A DNA stretch of 64,000 nt from JAABSQ01 sp964573705 (GTDB lineage Bacteria > Desulfobacterota > Desulfobacteria > Desulfobacterales > Desulfococcaceae): NCBI GenBank assembly GCA_964573705.1, contig CAZNLT010000004.1, positions 1-64,000 on the forward strand, read 5' to 3'. The notes under the pieces were generated by a model. It was not told where the DNA came from, did no database searches, and was given only the letters and a program-made list of their open reading frames with translations. This document shows, one piece after another, positions 53,907 through 62,834 of the stretch (positions are counted from its first letter, which is position 1; each line of letters starts with the position of its first letter). Made by a program: the position numbers and the translations under genes.

Positions 53907-54590
53907 TTATTTGAGCGGTTTTTCCGGGTCGGTGATCGCACGCCAGACCATTTCAAACAGGGTGTTGGCCTGCTCCGCGAGCGATTCCTTGCGGCCCCGC
54001 AGAATCCACATGGAAAAGGCGCGCTGCACGATGCCGAGGATGAAATCGAGAAGCACCCCGGCCCGCACCTCGGAATTGAGAACACCCTCTTCCTGCCCCT
54101 GGCGAAGCACGTCCAAAAAGAGGCGGATCATCTTCTGCTGCTGAAAGGTGTCGTCGGCCATCCAGGTCTTCATGGGCAGGGTCATGAACAGGATGCGGCC
54201 CAGCCCCGGGTGCCGTTCGTAATAGTCGAGCTGGACCCAGAAGACCTTCCGCAGTTTTTCCTTGAGGTCCTCGATACCCTGCAGATGATCGATGATCCGG
54301 TCGGTGAGCTTTCCCAGCCAGATATCCACGAATGCGAACACCAGCCGTTCTTTGCTGCCGTAATGCTTGTAGATGGTGGTGAAGCTGACCCCGGCTTTTC
54401 GGCAGACTTCCCGTATGCTGGCCTTGTGAAAATCCGAATTCGAAAACACCTCCAGCACGGCTGCTTCCAGGCGGCGGTGATAATTCGGCTTAAGCTCGGC
54501 CAGCATGGCGTCTTCGTCTCCGCCCGAGGCGGCCCGGAACTCGGATTGTCTGCCGTTGGCGCGGATGGTACCCTTCCCGGAAGGTGTCAT
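53907..54590 (-). CDS. TetR/AcrR-family regulator of the propionate operon
   Basis: A 227-residue protein with an N-terminal helix-turn-helix (VFSNSDFHKASIREVCRKAGVS, TTIYKHYGSKERL, about 45-85) and a helical ligand-binding C-terminal domain. It heads the leftward thirteen-gene run, 13 bases before the CoA-transferase A gene, so it very likely regulates the operon and itself, perhaps in response to an acyl-CoA. ATG 54590 has AAGGGG upstream; ATG 54506 (199 residues) is an alternative. Confidence 0.88.
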   Translation of the reverse strand: MTPSGKGTIRANGRQSEFRAASGGDEDAMLAELKPNYHRRLEAAVLEVFSNSDFHKASIREVCRKAGVSFTTIYKHYGSKERLVFAFVDIWLGKLTDRIIDHLQGIEDLKEKLRKVFWVQLDYYERHPGLGRILFMTLPMKTWMADDTFQQQKMIRLFLDVLRQGQEEGVLNSEVRAGVLLDFILGIVQRAFSMWILRGRKESLAEQANTLFEMVWRAITDPEKPLK

Positions 54591-54792
54591 GCAAAATCCC
54601 CTTGCTTCTTTATTCCAAGCGGGAGTGAATCGGGTAATGACGGCTCAGATCTGGAACAACGTATCAGAAGCCGAAGCAGCTCAAATATACATGTGTTTCG
54701 CTGTTTCATTGGTTTAAGTATTTAAAAACATAATTATAATCATTTTTGAATCTCCATCCGGACATGCATTCAAAGAACATTGTTACTTAGCC

Positions 54793-54821
54793 CTTTTAGA
54801 AAAAGCAACCGCCTCTGTCAA
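54793..54821 (-). promoter_or_regulatory. Candidate promoter of the TetR/propionate operon
   Basis: On the minus strand TTGACA (54816-54821), a 17-base spacer and TAAAAG (54793-54798) lie about 200 bases upstream of the TetR gene. The 671-base gap to the next rightward gene also holds an AT-rich stretch (54716-54760) and the repeat at 55013-55234; no convincing TetR palindrome was found. Confidence 0.45.
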
Positions 54822-55012
54822 GCAGAAAAAGCATCGGACCGGCCCGTAGCTTAAAAAAAACCTGTTATTTAAGTTGGTTAACGCTCTATAAATTCTGACT
54901 GTGCGCTCATTCGGATTGGGCGGAACAGGCGTTGGACGGTGCCGGGCCATTCCCTTCCGTGAAGACCGGTTCTTCCAATCGGGACTTGTTTGTCGGGGGT
55001 AAAGTTGGTAAA

Positions 55013-55234
55013 GGTTCAAGGTTCAAGGTTCAAGGTTCAAGGTTCAAGGTTCAAGGGCCGAGGGCCGAGGGCCGAGGGCTGAGGACTGAGGGCAGAGGGC
55101 AGAGGACGAAAATAGCAGGGAGCAGAAGGTGGGGGGAGAGAGAATTTGGGCCTATCGCCCATAGCTATTCTTCCCTTGGGACTGGGGCCTTGAACCTCTG
55201 CCCTCTGGCCTCTGCCCTCTGCCCTGGGCCCTGG
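55013..55234. repeat. Heptad/TTCAAG mosaic repeat (copy R1)
   Basis: Six tandem GGTTCAA units (55013-55054), three GGGCCGA units (55055-55075) and further GGGCTGA/GGGCAGA variants keep a strict 7-bp period. A core with GGGAGCAG and AATTTGGGCCTATCGCCCAT (about 55111-55167) follows, then inverted CCTTGAACCTCTGCCCTCTG-type units. It lies between the TetR operon and the lipoprotein gene. Confidence 0.85.
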
Positions 55235-55261
55235 TTTTATTTCATAGGAGGGAGAAAAAGG

Positions 55262-56434
55262 ATGCGGGATTTGAGAGGGGTGTTCCTGAGGGGATGGATC
55301 GTCGGTGTCTTTTTGTGCTTTTGGGGATGTGGTCCGAAGCCGGATATGGTGAGTACGGAAAAGGAGCCCGGGGAGGCCTATTCGGCGGACGAGGTGCGGC
55401 GGATGACGGTGGATCAGCCGTTTCTGCTGTCCGGGGAGTACTTTCGGGAGCGGGATCAGGAACCGAGGGTGGTGCTGGATGAGATGCTGGGCGAAAAGGA
55501 TACGCCGGCCGCGGAATCGGTTGCCGAAGCACCTGCGGCGGTGGCCGCCTCAAAGCCTCGGCCGGTGGAAAAACCGGCGGCGGACGCCCGGGAGGCCCGG
55601 CCGGCAGAAAAATCGATGGCGGCCGCGACGGAACCCCGTCCGGACATTCCGCCGGTAAAGGCGGCGGCGCCGTCGGAGAAATCGGGCCGGAAGGGTGGGG
55701 CCCCCGGACCGGAGGGGGCGTCCTCCGGGGAATTCGTCCTTCCGGTGAAGGTCGGTGTGGTGGTGGACGGCCAGGGAATGGCGGCGGGGACGCCCGAGCG
55801 GATTTCCGAGTCGATTCCGATGGGGGTGCGGGGACTGCCGGTGGTGATCGCGGATCAGGACAAGGTGCGGGAGGTGATGACCCGGGCCCCGTGTTCGAGT
55901 CGGCGGGACCTGCTGTGCCTTTCTCAGGCGCTGGGGGTCTATCCCGGGGTGAGGATGCTGGTGCTGGTGGAGTCGGCGGGCCTGCCGGAGCGGATTCCCG
56001 GGACGGTGACCGTCCGCATGGCGGTGGTGGATACGGGGCTGCTGTTTCGGTATCCGATGATGGAAGCGGCGGTGCCGGTGGATTCGGCGGCGGCGGTGGA
56101 CACCGCCCTGGCCGGGGCGGTTCAGCGGGCGTTGGCCTTTGCCGTGGACAAAAGCGAGGTCATGCCCTGGTTTTGCCGGGCCTTTGCCTTTGAGGATCAG
56201 ACCTGGTTTGTGACGGCGGGCGGCCGCACCGGATTGAAACCGGGGGATCGGCTCAGGGTCCTTTCCCCCGGCAAGGTGGTAAAAAGCCCTACCGGACTGC
56301 CGGCCGGGTGGTTGCCGGGCGAGTTCAAGGGCCGGATTCGGGTGGATCAGCTCTTCGGGGCCGATTTCGCGGCCTGTTCCCTGGTGGAAGGCGCCGGTCC
56401 GGGTCCGGAAGACCTGCTGGTCAGGGGCCGGTGA
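55262..56434 (+). CDS. Putative lipoprotein with FlgT-like C-terminal region
   Basis: ATG 55262 follows a GGAGGG site and gives 390 residues; the frame upstream is open only because it runs through the heptad repeat. The N-terminus is a signal peptide with a weak lipobox (FWGC). An A/P-rich linker (about 75-150) precedes a domain of about 150 residues (VKVGVVVDGQGMAAG...VVIADQDKVREVM). The last 75 residues (AGGRTGLKPGDRLRVLSPGK, then GRIRVDQLFGADFAACSLV) resemble the C-terminal domain of FlgT and related envelope proteins. Function is unknown. Its 3' end overlaps the convergent FlgO-like gene by 14 bases. Confidence 0.6.
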   Translation: MRDLRGVFLRGWIVGVFLCFWGCGPKPDMVSTEKEPGEAYSADEVRRMTVDQPFLLSGEYFRERDQEPRVVLDEMLGEKDTPAAESVAEAPAAVAASKPRPVEKPAADAREARPAEKSMAAATEPRPDIPPVKAAAPSEKSGRKGGAPGPEGASSGEFVLPVKVGVVVDGQGMAAGTPERISESIPMGVRGLPVVIADQDKVREVMTRAPCSSRRDLLCLSQALGVYPGVRMLVLVESAGLPERIPGTVTVRMAVVDTGLLFRYPMMEAAVPVDSAAAVDTALAGAVQRALAFAVDKSEVMPWFCRAFAFEDQTWFVTAGGRTGLKPGDRLRVLSPGKVVKSPTGLPAGWLPGEFKGRIRVDQLFGADFAACSLVEGAGPGPEDLLVRGR

Positions 56435-58070
56435 TTTCCATGGCTGCGACATAGCTGCGGGGGGTGCCGATCACAGAATCGATTTTCTGAATGACCGAAA
56501 AGACCAGTTCGGTCTTGCCGTCGTTGTTCAAATCCCCCAGGGCATAGTCGGTGATCTGGCCGGAGACCTCCGGGGTTTTCCACCGGGTGACCAGGCCGAA
56601 ATCATCCCAGGCCAGGCATTCGATGTGGCCGCCTTTGTAGATCCGCACCCGTGAAAAGAGGCGGCCGGCCGCATCCCGGTTTTTGCCCACCAGGACCTCG
56701 GACTTGCCGTCTCCGGTGATATCCCGGGTCAGAATGCGAAGGGGCAGATACTGCCGGTCCATCTCTTTGTGCTCCCCGATGCGGGACGATGCCTCCATGG
56801 GAAACTCCAGGTAGATGGCGCTGCCGCCGTAGGTCTCGGTGGATTCCCACTCCTTGTTTCCTTCGGGCCCCAGCACCCGCAGGTAGTCCTTTTCGTTGAA
56901 GGCCACCGTCATGTTCGTATTCCGGTCGGTGAAATCGGCGTAGTTGAATCCGAAGATATGGGTCCACGGGGGCAGGGCCTGGGGCGTGGACGGACCGTAT
57001 TCACTGCCGGTCCATTTCATCTCCTCGACGCCGCCGGTAAAGAGGTTCCGAATGGAGCGCTGCTGGCCCATCAGGACCCGGCCCCGGTCCGGAATGTCGA
57101 GCACCCGAAAGTACCATTGCGCGCCGGTGAGGATGGGGAAAAACCGGCCGTTTTTCCATTCCAGCACATAAGAGTCGAGGGAGTCGCTGCCTTCATTCAT
57201 CTTGGTCACGAAGATTTCCGCCAGACCGTTTTCATTGATGTCTCCGACATCCATACTGATGATCTTGTCGTTGGTGTCCCCCGGTACCTCACCGACCTTG
57301 ATGAACCGGCGGTCCAGGAGGCGGTAGATGGAGACATCCTTGCCCGTCCCCAAAACGATTTCGGTGTTGCCGTCCCCGTCGACATCCCCCATCGCGAGGT
57401 GCCGGATTTCGACATCAAAATGGCGGCTTCTCCAGGATTCGCCCAGCGGTCCCCGATCCGGTTCGGACACCGCGCCGTCACGGTTTTCGGTCACCTTTCG
57501 GCCCGATTTGTTCCAGAGCGATTCCGGGTGCTGGCGGCTTTCCGCCACCTCCGGTTCCCGGGGCGGCGGTGGGGTTTCGGGTTCCGGTTTCCGGTCGAAC
57601 ACCTCGGCATTGACCCGGGTGGCGAAGCGGTTGATGTGGGAGATCACATCCCCCTGATCATTGCCGGTGTCGTAGAAGGTGAGAGCCGGTTTGCCGTCAT
57701 CGACACGGTACAGGCGGGCATCGGTGCTGATGTTGTCCCCGAATACGGTCAGGCTGCCGAACACCACGTAATCGGCGCCGGCCGCCTGCCCCAGATCGGC
57801 GGCGACCCGTTGGTCGACCTCCGCCGTCGCGGCCGTCGCCTCATCCACGGCGCCGCGGCCCAGCACTTGAACCTTGCCTTCCTGGCTCAGCCGGCTGGAG
57901 AGCATGTCCCGAATGCCGTTTTGAAGAAACGAGAGATCCTTTTCCGAATAGATGTTGAAGGGTAAAACGAGAACCGTTTTTGGTGTCTGAGCCCATGCAC
58001 CGCCGACCGTCAGCAGCGAAAGTACCCATGCCGTCATCATGAAAACCAGCAAAAATCGATGGGATTTCAA
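56421..58070 (-). CDS. FlgO/CsgG-like N-terminus fused to FG-GAP (VCBS) repeats
   Basis: A 549-residue exported protein: signal peptide (1-27, cleavage after AWA). The FlgO/TolB-like domain (about 28-160) has VLVLPFNIYSEKD, a GIRDMLSSRLSQ helix and AGADYVVFGSLTVFGD. The C-terminal 350 residues carry FG-GAP-type calcium loops (GDVDGDGNTEIVLGTG, GDINENGLAEIFVTK, DITGDGKSEVLVGK, GDLNNDGKTELVFS) forming a beta-propeller. It is probably periplasmic or outer-membrane associated. The partner may be the convergent FlgT-like lipoprotein. There are no flagellar genes in the window. Confidence 0.75.
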   Translation of the reverse strand: MKSHRFLLVFMMTAWVLSLLTVGGAWAQTPKTVLVLPFNIYSEKDLSFLQNGIRDMLSSRLSQEGKVQVLGRGAVDEATAATAEVDQRVAADLGQAAGADYVVFGSLTVFGDNISTDARLYRVDDGKPALTFYDTGNDQGDVISHINRFATRVNAEVFDRKPEPETPPPPREPEVAESRQHPESLWNKSGRKVTENRDGAVSEPDRGPLGESWRSRHFDVEIRHLAMGDVDGDGNTEIVLGTGKDVSIYRLLDRRFIKVGEVPGDTNDKIISMDVGDINENGLAEIFVTKMNEGSDSLDSYVLEWKNGRFFPILTGAQWYFRVLDIPDRGRVLMGQQRSIRNLFTGGVEEMKWTGSEYGPSTPQALPPWTHIFGFNYADFTDRNTNMTVAFNEKDYLRVLGPEGNKEWESTETYGGSAIYLEFPMEASSRIGEHKEMDRQYLPLRILTRDITGDGKSEVLVGKNRDAAGRLFSRVRIYKGGHIECLAWDDFGLVTRWKTPEVSGQITDYALGDLNNDGKTELVFSVIQKIDSVIGTPRSYVAAMEITGP

Positions 58071-58186
58071 GGTCTACTCCTCGTGTGGGTTTACCGGTAT
58101 TCCGAAATCGGTCGGTCCGATTCGGACGACGTAATTTAATCGAAGAATCCGGCGCGATGATAGGGAAAAGTAGGCTGGCTGTCAAT

Positions 58187-58400
58187 GGGTTCAAGGTCTC
58201 AGTGCCCAGGTTCAAGTGCCCGGTTCAAGGTTCAAGTGCCCAAGGGGAGGCGATTGGATAGGGGCGATGGGCCCAAATTCTCCCCGCTCGCTGCTCCCTG
58301 CTCACCGCTCCCTTCCATTTTCCCCTGGGCACTTGAATCTGGGCACTTGAACCTGGGCACTGGGCACTGGGCACTTGAACCTGGGCACTTGAAACTTGGA
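58187..58400. repeat. Heptad/TTCAAG mosaic repeat (copy R2)
   Basis: It fills the 339-base gap between the FlgO-like and diguanylate cyclase genes. GTTCAAGTGCCC units on the left and CTGGGCACTTGAA units on the right are inverted, bracketing the core in reverse orientation to R1 and R3 (GGCGATGGGCCCAAATTC, GCTGCTCCCTGCTC). Confidence 0.85.
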
Positions 58401-58409
58401 ACTCGAAAA

Positions 58410-59357
58410 CTATTTCCCTACTATTTTTGGCTGGTCCACCGGTTCGGCGGCGAGATAGGTGATGCGGTTTCGGCCGGTCTGCTTGGAATGGAACATGGCC
58501 ATGTCGGCGCGTTTGATGAAGGTTTCGAGGGGTTCGTCGGCCTGGTATTCGGTGACCCCGATGCTGATGGTGACGGATACCGGCTGCTCGGGATTGGGGG
58601 TGAACTGTTTGGTGCGGACCCCTTCGGATATCCGTTCCGCCACCGTTTGGGCCTCATCTCCGCTGGTTTCGGGTAAAATCACCGTGAATTCTTCGCCCCC
58701 GTATCGATAGGCGGTGTCCATCCGCCTGAGACAGGATTGAATGGCCTGGCCCAGCCAGGATAGCACGTAATTGCCTTCCAGGTGGCCGAAGTTGTCGTTG
58801 AAATCTTTGAAGTGATCGATATCGAGGAGCAGAAGAGAAAGGGGGTGCTGATATCGGGTGCAGCGGTCCACCTCGAGTTCGAGCTGTTTGTAGAAGTGGC
58901 GGGCATTGAAAAGCCGGGTGAGATCGTCGGTAATGGCCAGTTTTCGCAATTCTTCCTTGAGATAGCGCTCTTTGAGCACCCGCTTCAACCGCAAGAGAAG
59001 TTCTTCGAACCGCACCGGCTTGAAAACGAAATCACTGGCCCCCTTGTTGATCACCTCTTCATAGGAGTAATCTCCGCTGTAGCCGGTCATGACGATGATT
59101 TCGCAGTTGTACTCCCCGTGAATCCGTTCGGTCAGCTCCAGCCCGTCCATCCCCGGCATCATGATGTCGGTGATGACTACGTCCACCTGCCGCGTCTGCA
59201 TCAGTTCAAGGGCCTCGTGGCCGCTGGCGGCCATATGTGACTTATATCCCACCGTCTCCATAAACTCGTTCATCAAGAATCTCACCGTGGAGTCGTCATC
59301 AACGATCAGGATGTGAACCTCGGGGCGGGGTTCCTGGGGGATTGAATCTTCGGTCAT
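58410..59357 (-). CDS. Response regulator diguanylate cyclase (REC-GGDEF)
   Basis: A 315-residue protein. The N-terminal receiver domain (about 14-130) has the acidic pair (DDD), the phospho-acceptor Asp in VVITDIMMPGMDGLEL (about residue 63), Thr (VMTGYS) and Lys (FKPV). The C-terminal GGDEF domain (about 145-305) has the active GGEEF (RYGGEEFTVI) and a product-inhibition RxxD site five residues before it (RRMD). It makes cyclic di-GMP when phosphorylated. Its cognate kinase is not adjacent; the orphan cNMP-kinase at 23 kb is too remote to pair by position. Confidence 0.93.
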   Translation of the reverse strand: MTEDSIPQEPRPEVHILIVDDDSTVRFLMNEFMETVGYKSHMAASGHEALELMQTRQVDVVITDIMMPGMDGLELTERIHGEYNCEIIVMTGYSGDYSYEEVINKGASDFVFKPVRFEELLLRLKRVLKERYLKEELRKLAITDDLTRLFNARHFYKQLELEVDRCTRYQHPLSLLLLDIDHFKDFNDNFGHLEGNYVLSWLGQAIQSCLRRMDTAYRYGGEEFTVILPETSGDEAQTVAERISEGVRTKQFTPNPEQPVSVTISIGVTEYQADEPLETFIKRADMAMFHSKQTGRNRITYLAAEPVDQPKIVGK

Positions 59358-59414
59358 TTTGTGTGAACCTGTTCTATGAACCTGTTTTTTTGAACCTGGG
59401 GCATCGTATCAGGG

Positions 59415-59444
59415 TTGACATGGTCCGGCGCAATCTGGTAGAAA
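59415..59444 (+). promoter_or_regulatory. Candidate sigma-70 promoter for lepA
   Basis: A perfect TTGACA (59415-59420), an 18-base spacer and TAGAAA (59439-59444) lie about 110 bases before lepA in the divergent gap with the diguanylate cyclase gene. Confidence 0.5.
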
Positions 59445-59552
59445 GACGCTTTATTTTCAAGGAGTTTCTTACTATAGCCGCAAAGTCGAACCGTGTCAAC
59501 TCACTTTTGGCGGTAGTAACCGACACCATCCTCTATCAGGAGACCCTTATAT

Positions 59553-61358
59553 TTGTCACGCAAAGCATTCATCCGAAATTTCAGCATTATTGCGCATATC
59601 GATCACGGCAAATCGACCCTGTGCGACCGAATGATCCAGAAGGCCGATATCGTGGCCGACCGGGATTTTCACGACCAGATTCTGGATACTATGGACATCG
59701 AGCGGGAGCGGGGGATCACCATCAAAAGCAACACGATCTGCCTGCCCTATTCCGCCCGGGACGGAAACACCTACTCTCTCAACCTGATCGACACCCCGGG
59801 GCATGTCGATTTCAGCTACGAGGTCTCCCGGGCCCTGGCCTCCTGTGAAGGAGCCTTTCTTCTGGTGGACGCCAGCCAGGGGGTGGAGGCCCAGACCGTG
59901 GCCAACCTCTACCTGGCCCTGGAACACGATCTGGAGATCATTCCGGTGATCAACAAGATCGATCTGCCCTCGGCCGACATCGACTGGGTCCGGGGGCAGA
60001 TCGAAGACGACCTGGGGCTCGATCCGGAGACCATCATCCTGGCTTCGGCCAAGCAGGGCACCGGGGTCGAAGACGTGATGGAGGCGGCGATCAATTTTCT
60101 GCCGCCGCCCAAGGGGGATCCCGAGGCCCCGCTGCAGGCGCTCATCTTCGATTCCCATTACGACCCCTTTCGAGGCACGGTGGTCCATTTCAGGATCTTT
60201 GAGGGGAGTATTCGGGCGGGGGAAACCATTAAATTCATGTACAACAGTGCCGCCTACAAGGTCGAGGAGGTGGGGATCTTCCAGATGGTTCGGGTGCCGC
60301 GCAAAGCCCTGCTGGCCGGAGAAGTGGGCTACATGATCGCCGGCATCAAGACGGTGAGCGACACCTCCATCGGCGACACCATCACCCATAAAAAGAATCC
60401 CTGCGCCAAGCCGCTGCCCGGTTTCAAGGAGACCAAGCCGGTGGTCTTTTCGTCCATTTACCCGGTGGGGTCGGACGAATACGGGGACCTGGCCGTGGCC
60501 CTGGAAAAGCTCAAGCTCAACGATGCTTCCCTGATCTATGAAAAGGATACCTCCGCGGCCCTCGGATTCGGGTTCCGGTGCGGGTTTCTGGGGCTGCTGC
60601 ACCTGGAGGTGGTTCAGGAGCGGCTGGAGCGGGAATATGATCTCTCTCTGATCCTGACCGCCCCCTCGGTCCAGTACGAGATCACCCTCAATGACGGCGC
60701 CGAAGAGATCATCGACAACCCGGCCCTCTACCCCGATCCCACCACCATCGAATCGGCCCGGGAGCCTTTCATACGCGCCTCCATTATCATTCCGGACGAC
60801 TACATGGGTGCGGTCATGCAGCTGTGCATGGAGCGCCGGGGGATCAACAAGAACTACCAGTACCACACCAACAAGCGGATGGAGATGGTCTTCGAACTGC
60901 CGCTGTCCGAGGTGGTGTATGATTTTTACGACAAGCTCAAGTCGATCACCCAGGGATACGGTTCCTTCGACTATGAAATCATCGACTACCGGGAGACCGA
61001 CCTGGTCAAGCTCGACATCCTGATCAACGGCGAACGGGTGGATGCGCTCTCTCAGCTGGTCCATGAAGAACGGGCCTATGAACGGGCCCGGACGGCCTGC
61101 GACAAGCTCAAAGAAGAGATCCCCCGGCAGATGTTCAAGATCGCGATTCAGGGGGCGGTGGGCGGCAAGATCATCGCCCGGTCGACGGTATCGGCCTTTC
61201 GCAAGGACGTCACCGCCAAATGCTACGGCGGGGATATCACCCGAAAGCGAAAGCTCTTGGAAAAGCAGAAGAAGGGAAAGAAGCGGATGAAGATGGTGGG
61301 CAAGGTCATGATTCCTCAGTCCGCCTTCCTGTCGGTATTGAAAGCGGACAAGGATTGA
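59553..61358 (+). CDS. lepA: Elongation factor 4 (LepA)
   Basis: A 601-residue translational GTPase that back-translocates ribosomes. G1 (AHIDHGKST), G2 (RERGITI), G3 (DTPGHVDF), G4 (NKID) and the LepA-specific C-terminal domain (AFRKDVTAKCYGGDITRKRK) are intact. The start is TTG 59553 (LSRKAFIRNFSIIAHIDHGK), with CAGGAG eleven bases upstream; no ATG is available before the G1 region. Confidence 0.96.
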   Translation: MSRKAFIRNFSIIAHIDHGKSTLCDRMIQKADIVADRDFHDQILDTMDIERERGITIKSNTICLPYSARDGNTYSLNLIDTPGHVDFSYEVSRALASCEGAFLLVDASQGVEAQTVANLYLALEHDLEIIPVINKIDLPSADIDWVRGQIEDDLGLDPETIILASAKQGTGVEDVMEAAINFLPPPKGDPEAPLQALIFDSHYDPFRGTVVHFRIFEGSIRAGETIKFMYNSAAYKVEEVGIFQMVRVPRKALLAGEVGYMIAGIKTVSDTSIGDTITHKKNPCAKPLPGFKETKPVVFSSIYPVGSDEYGDLAVALEKLKLNDASLIYEKDTSAALGFGFRCGFLGLLHLEVVQERLEREYDLSLILTAPSVQYEITLNDGAEEIIDNPALYPDPTTIESAREPFIRASIIIPDDYMGAVMQLCMERRGINKNYQYHTNKRMEMVFELPLSEVVYDFYDKLKSITQGYGSFDYEIIDYRETDLVKLDILINGERVDALSQLVHEERAYERARTACDKLKEEIPRQMFKIAIQGAVGGKIIARSTVSAFRKDVTAKCYGGDITRKRKLLEKQKKGKKRMKMVGKVMIPQSAFLSVLKADKD

Positions 61359-61377
61359 TTCCAAAGGAGAAACGAGT

Positions 61378-62637
61378 GTGGGAATGACCATTACGGAAAA
61401 GATACTCGCGGCCCATGCCGGGCTCGATACGGTGTCACCCGGGGATCTGATCAACGCCCGGGTCGACGTGGCCCTGGGCAACGACATCACCGCTCCCATC
61501 GCCATCAAAAAATTCCGGGAAAGCGGGGCCGAGCGGGTCTATGACAAGAACCGGGTGATTCTGGTGCCGGACCATTTCGTGCCCAACAAAGACATCGCCT
61601 CGGCCATGCAGGCCCAGACCCTTCGGGAATTCGCCCGGGAGCAGGACCTGACCTATTTTTTCGATGCCGGAGAGATGGGGGTGGAGCATGCCCTGCTGCC
61701 GGAAAAGGGGCTGGTCCTGCCCGGCGACCTGGTGATCGGGGCCGACAGCCACACCTGCACCTACGGCGGCCTGGGCGCTTTTTCCACCGGGGTGGGCTCC
61801 ACCGACCTGGCCGCGGCCATGGTTACCGGCGAGGTCTGGCTCAAGGTGCCTGAAACCATTCGGTTCGTGTACACCGGAAACCTTCAGCCCTGGGTCGAAG
61901 GCAAAGACCTGATTCTTTATACCATCGGCGACATCGGGGTGGACGGCGCCCTCTACCGGTCCATGGAGTTCACCGGGCCCGCCATCGATGCGCTGGGCAT
62001 GGCCGGGCGGCTGACCATGGCCAATATGGCCATCGAGGCCGGGGGCAAAAACGGCATCATCGCCCCGGACGCGGTCACCGAAGGCTACGTGTCCGAGCGG
62101 GCGGTGCGGCCCTACACCCCCTGTTTCAGTGATCCGGACGCCGAATACGCCCACTTCATCGAATACGACGTGTCCAAGATCGAACCCCAGGTCGCCTTTC
62201 CCCACCTGCCCGAAAACACCCGCGGCATCAGCGAGGTGGGGGATGTCCCCATCGACCAGGCGGTGATCGGTTCCTGCACCAACGGCCGCATCGAAGACCT
62301 GCGCAGCGCCGCCGCCGTGCTCAAGGGCCGCAAGGCCGCCAAAGGGGTGCGGCTGATCGTCATCCCCACCACCCCCAAGGTCTACCGCTCCGCCGTAGAA
62401 GAGGGCCTGTTCGAGATCTTCATGGATGCCGGCGCCATCATCGGCCCGCCCACCTGCGGCCCCTGCCTGGGCGGCCACATGGGCATTCTGGCCAAAGGCG
62501 AACGGGCCGTAGCCACCACCAACCGCAACTTCGTCGGCCGCATGGGCCACCCCGAAAGCGAGGTGTATCTGGCGAACCCGGCGGTGGCGGCTGCTTCGGC
62601 AGTGCTGGGGCGGATCGGGGGGCCGGGGGAGCTATAG
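61378..62637 (+). CDS. leuC: 3-isopropylmalate dehydratase, large subunit (LeuC type)
   Basis: A 419-residue aconitase-family subunit of the short (archaeal/homoaconitase-like) LeuC class. The GTG start at 61378 follows AAAGGAG by eight bases; ATG 61384 would be too far from it. The [4Fe-4S] ligands lie in GSCTNGRIEDL (about 298) and CGPCLGGHMG (about 359), and a GADSHTCTYGGLGAF stretch is present. With LeuD it isomerises 2- and 3-isopropylmalate in leucine synthesis; a homoaconitase-like substrate cannot be excluded. A repeat separates it from leuD. Confidence 0.9.
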   Translation: MGMTITEKILAAHAGLDTVSPGDLINARVDVALGNDITAPIAIKKFRESGAERVYDKNRVILVPDHFVPNKDIASAMQAQTLREFAREQDLTYFFDAGEMGVEHALLPEKGLVLPGDLVIGADSHTCTYGGLGAFSTGVGSTDLAAAMVTGEVWLKVPETIRFVYTGNLQPWVEGKDLILYTIGDIGVDGALYRSMEFTGPAIDALGMAGRLTMANMAIEAGGKNGIIAPDAVTEGYVSERAVRPYTPCFSDPDAEYAHFIEYDVSKIEPQVAFPHLPENTRGISEVGDVPIDQAVIGSCTNGRIEDLRSAAAVLKGRKAAKGVRLIVIPTTPKVYRSAVEEGLFEIFMDAGAIIGPPTCGPCLGGHMGILAKGERAVATTNRNFVGRMGHPESEVYLANPAVAAASAVLGRIGGPGEL

Positions 62638-62818
62638 GTTTAAGGTTCAAGGTTCAAGTGCCCAGGGCCCGGGTTCAAGTGCCCGGGTTCAAGGGGTAGA
62701 GGGCCGAGGGGAAAATAGAAGGGAGCAGTGAGCAGGGAAGGGGCGAATTTGGGCCTATCGCCCATAGCCCATCGCCTCCCTCTGGGCACTTGAACCTTGA
62801 ACCTGGGCACTTGAAACC
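62638..62818. repeat. Heptad/TTCAAG mosaic repeat (copy R3) between leuC and leuD
   Basis: It starts immediately after the leuC stop with GGTTCAAGGTTCAAGTGCCC-type units, continues through the core (GGGAGCAGTGAGCAGG, AATTTGGGCCTATCGCCCAT) and ends with inverted GGGCACTTGAACCT units 17 bases before leuD. The ends are complementary and could fold into one large hairpin. Confidence 0.88.
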
Positions 62819-62834
62819 TTTATTCGGAGAAAAT

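Noticed and set aside
53894..54085. Longer start for CoA-transferase subunit A
   Set aside because: The extra 64 residues overlap the TetR coding region in another frame and show the composition of a shadow frame; ATG 53893 fits the family.
55013..55075. Tandem repeats that could suggest a CRISPR array
   Set aside because: Units are 7 bp, directly adjacent and without spacers; there are no cas genes. They are simple tandem repeats.
54932..55261. N-terminal extension of the lipoprotein frame
   Set aside because: It runs through heptad repeats, has no ribosome site and would hide the signal peptide; ATG 55262 with GGAGGG is preferred.
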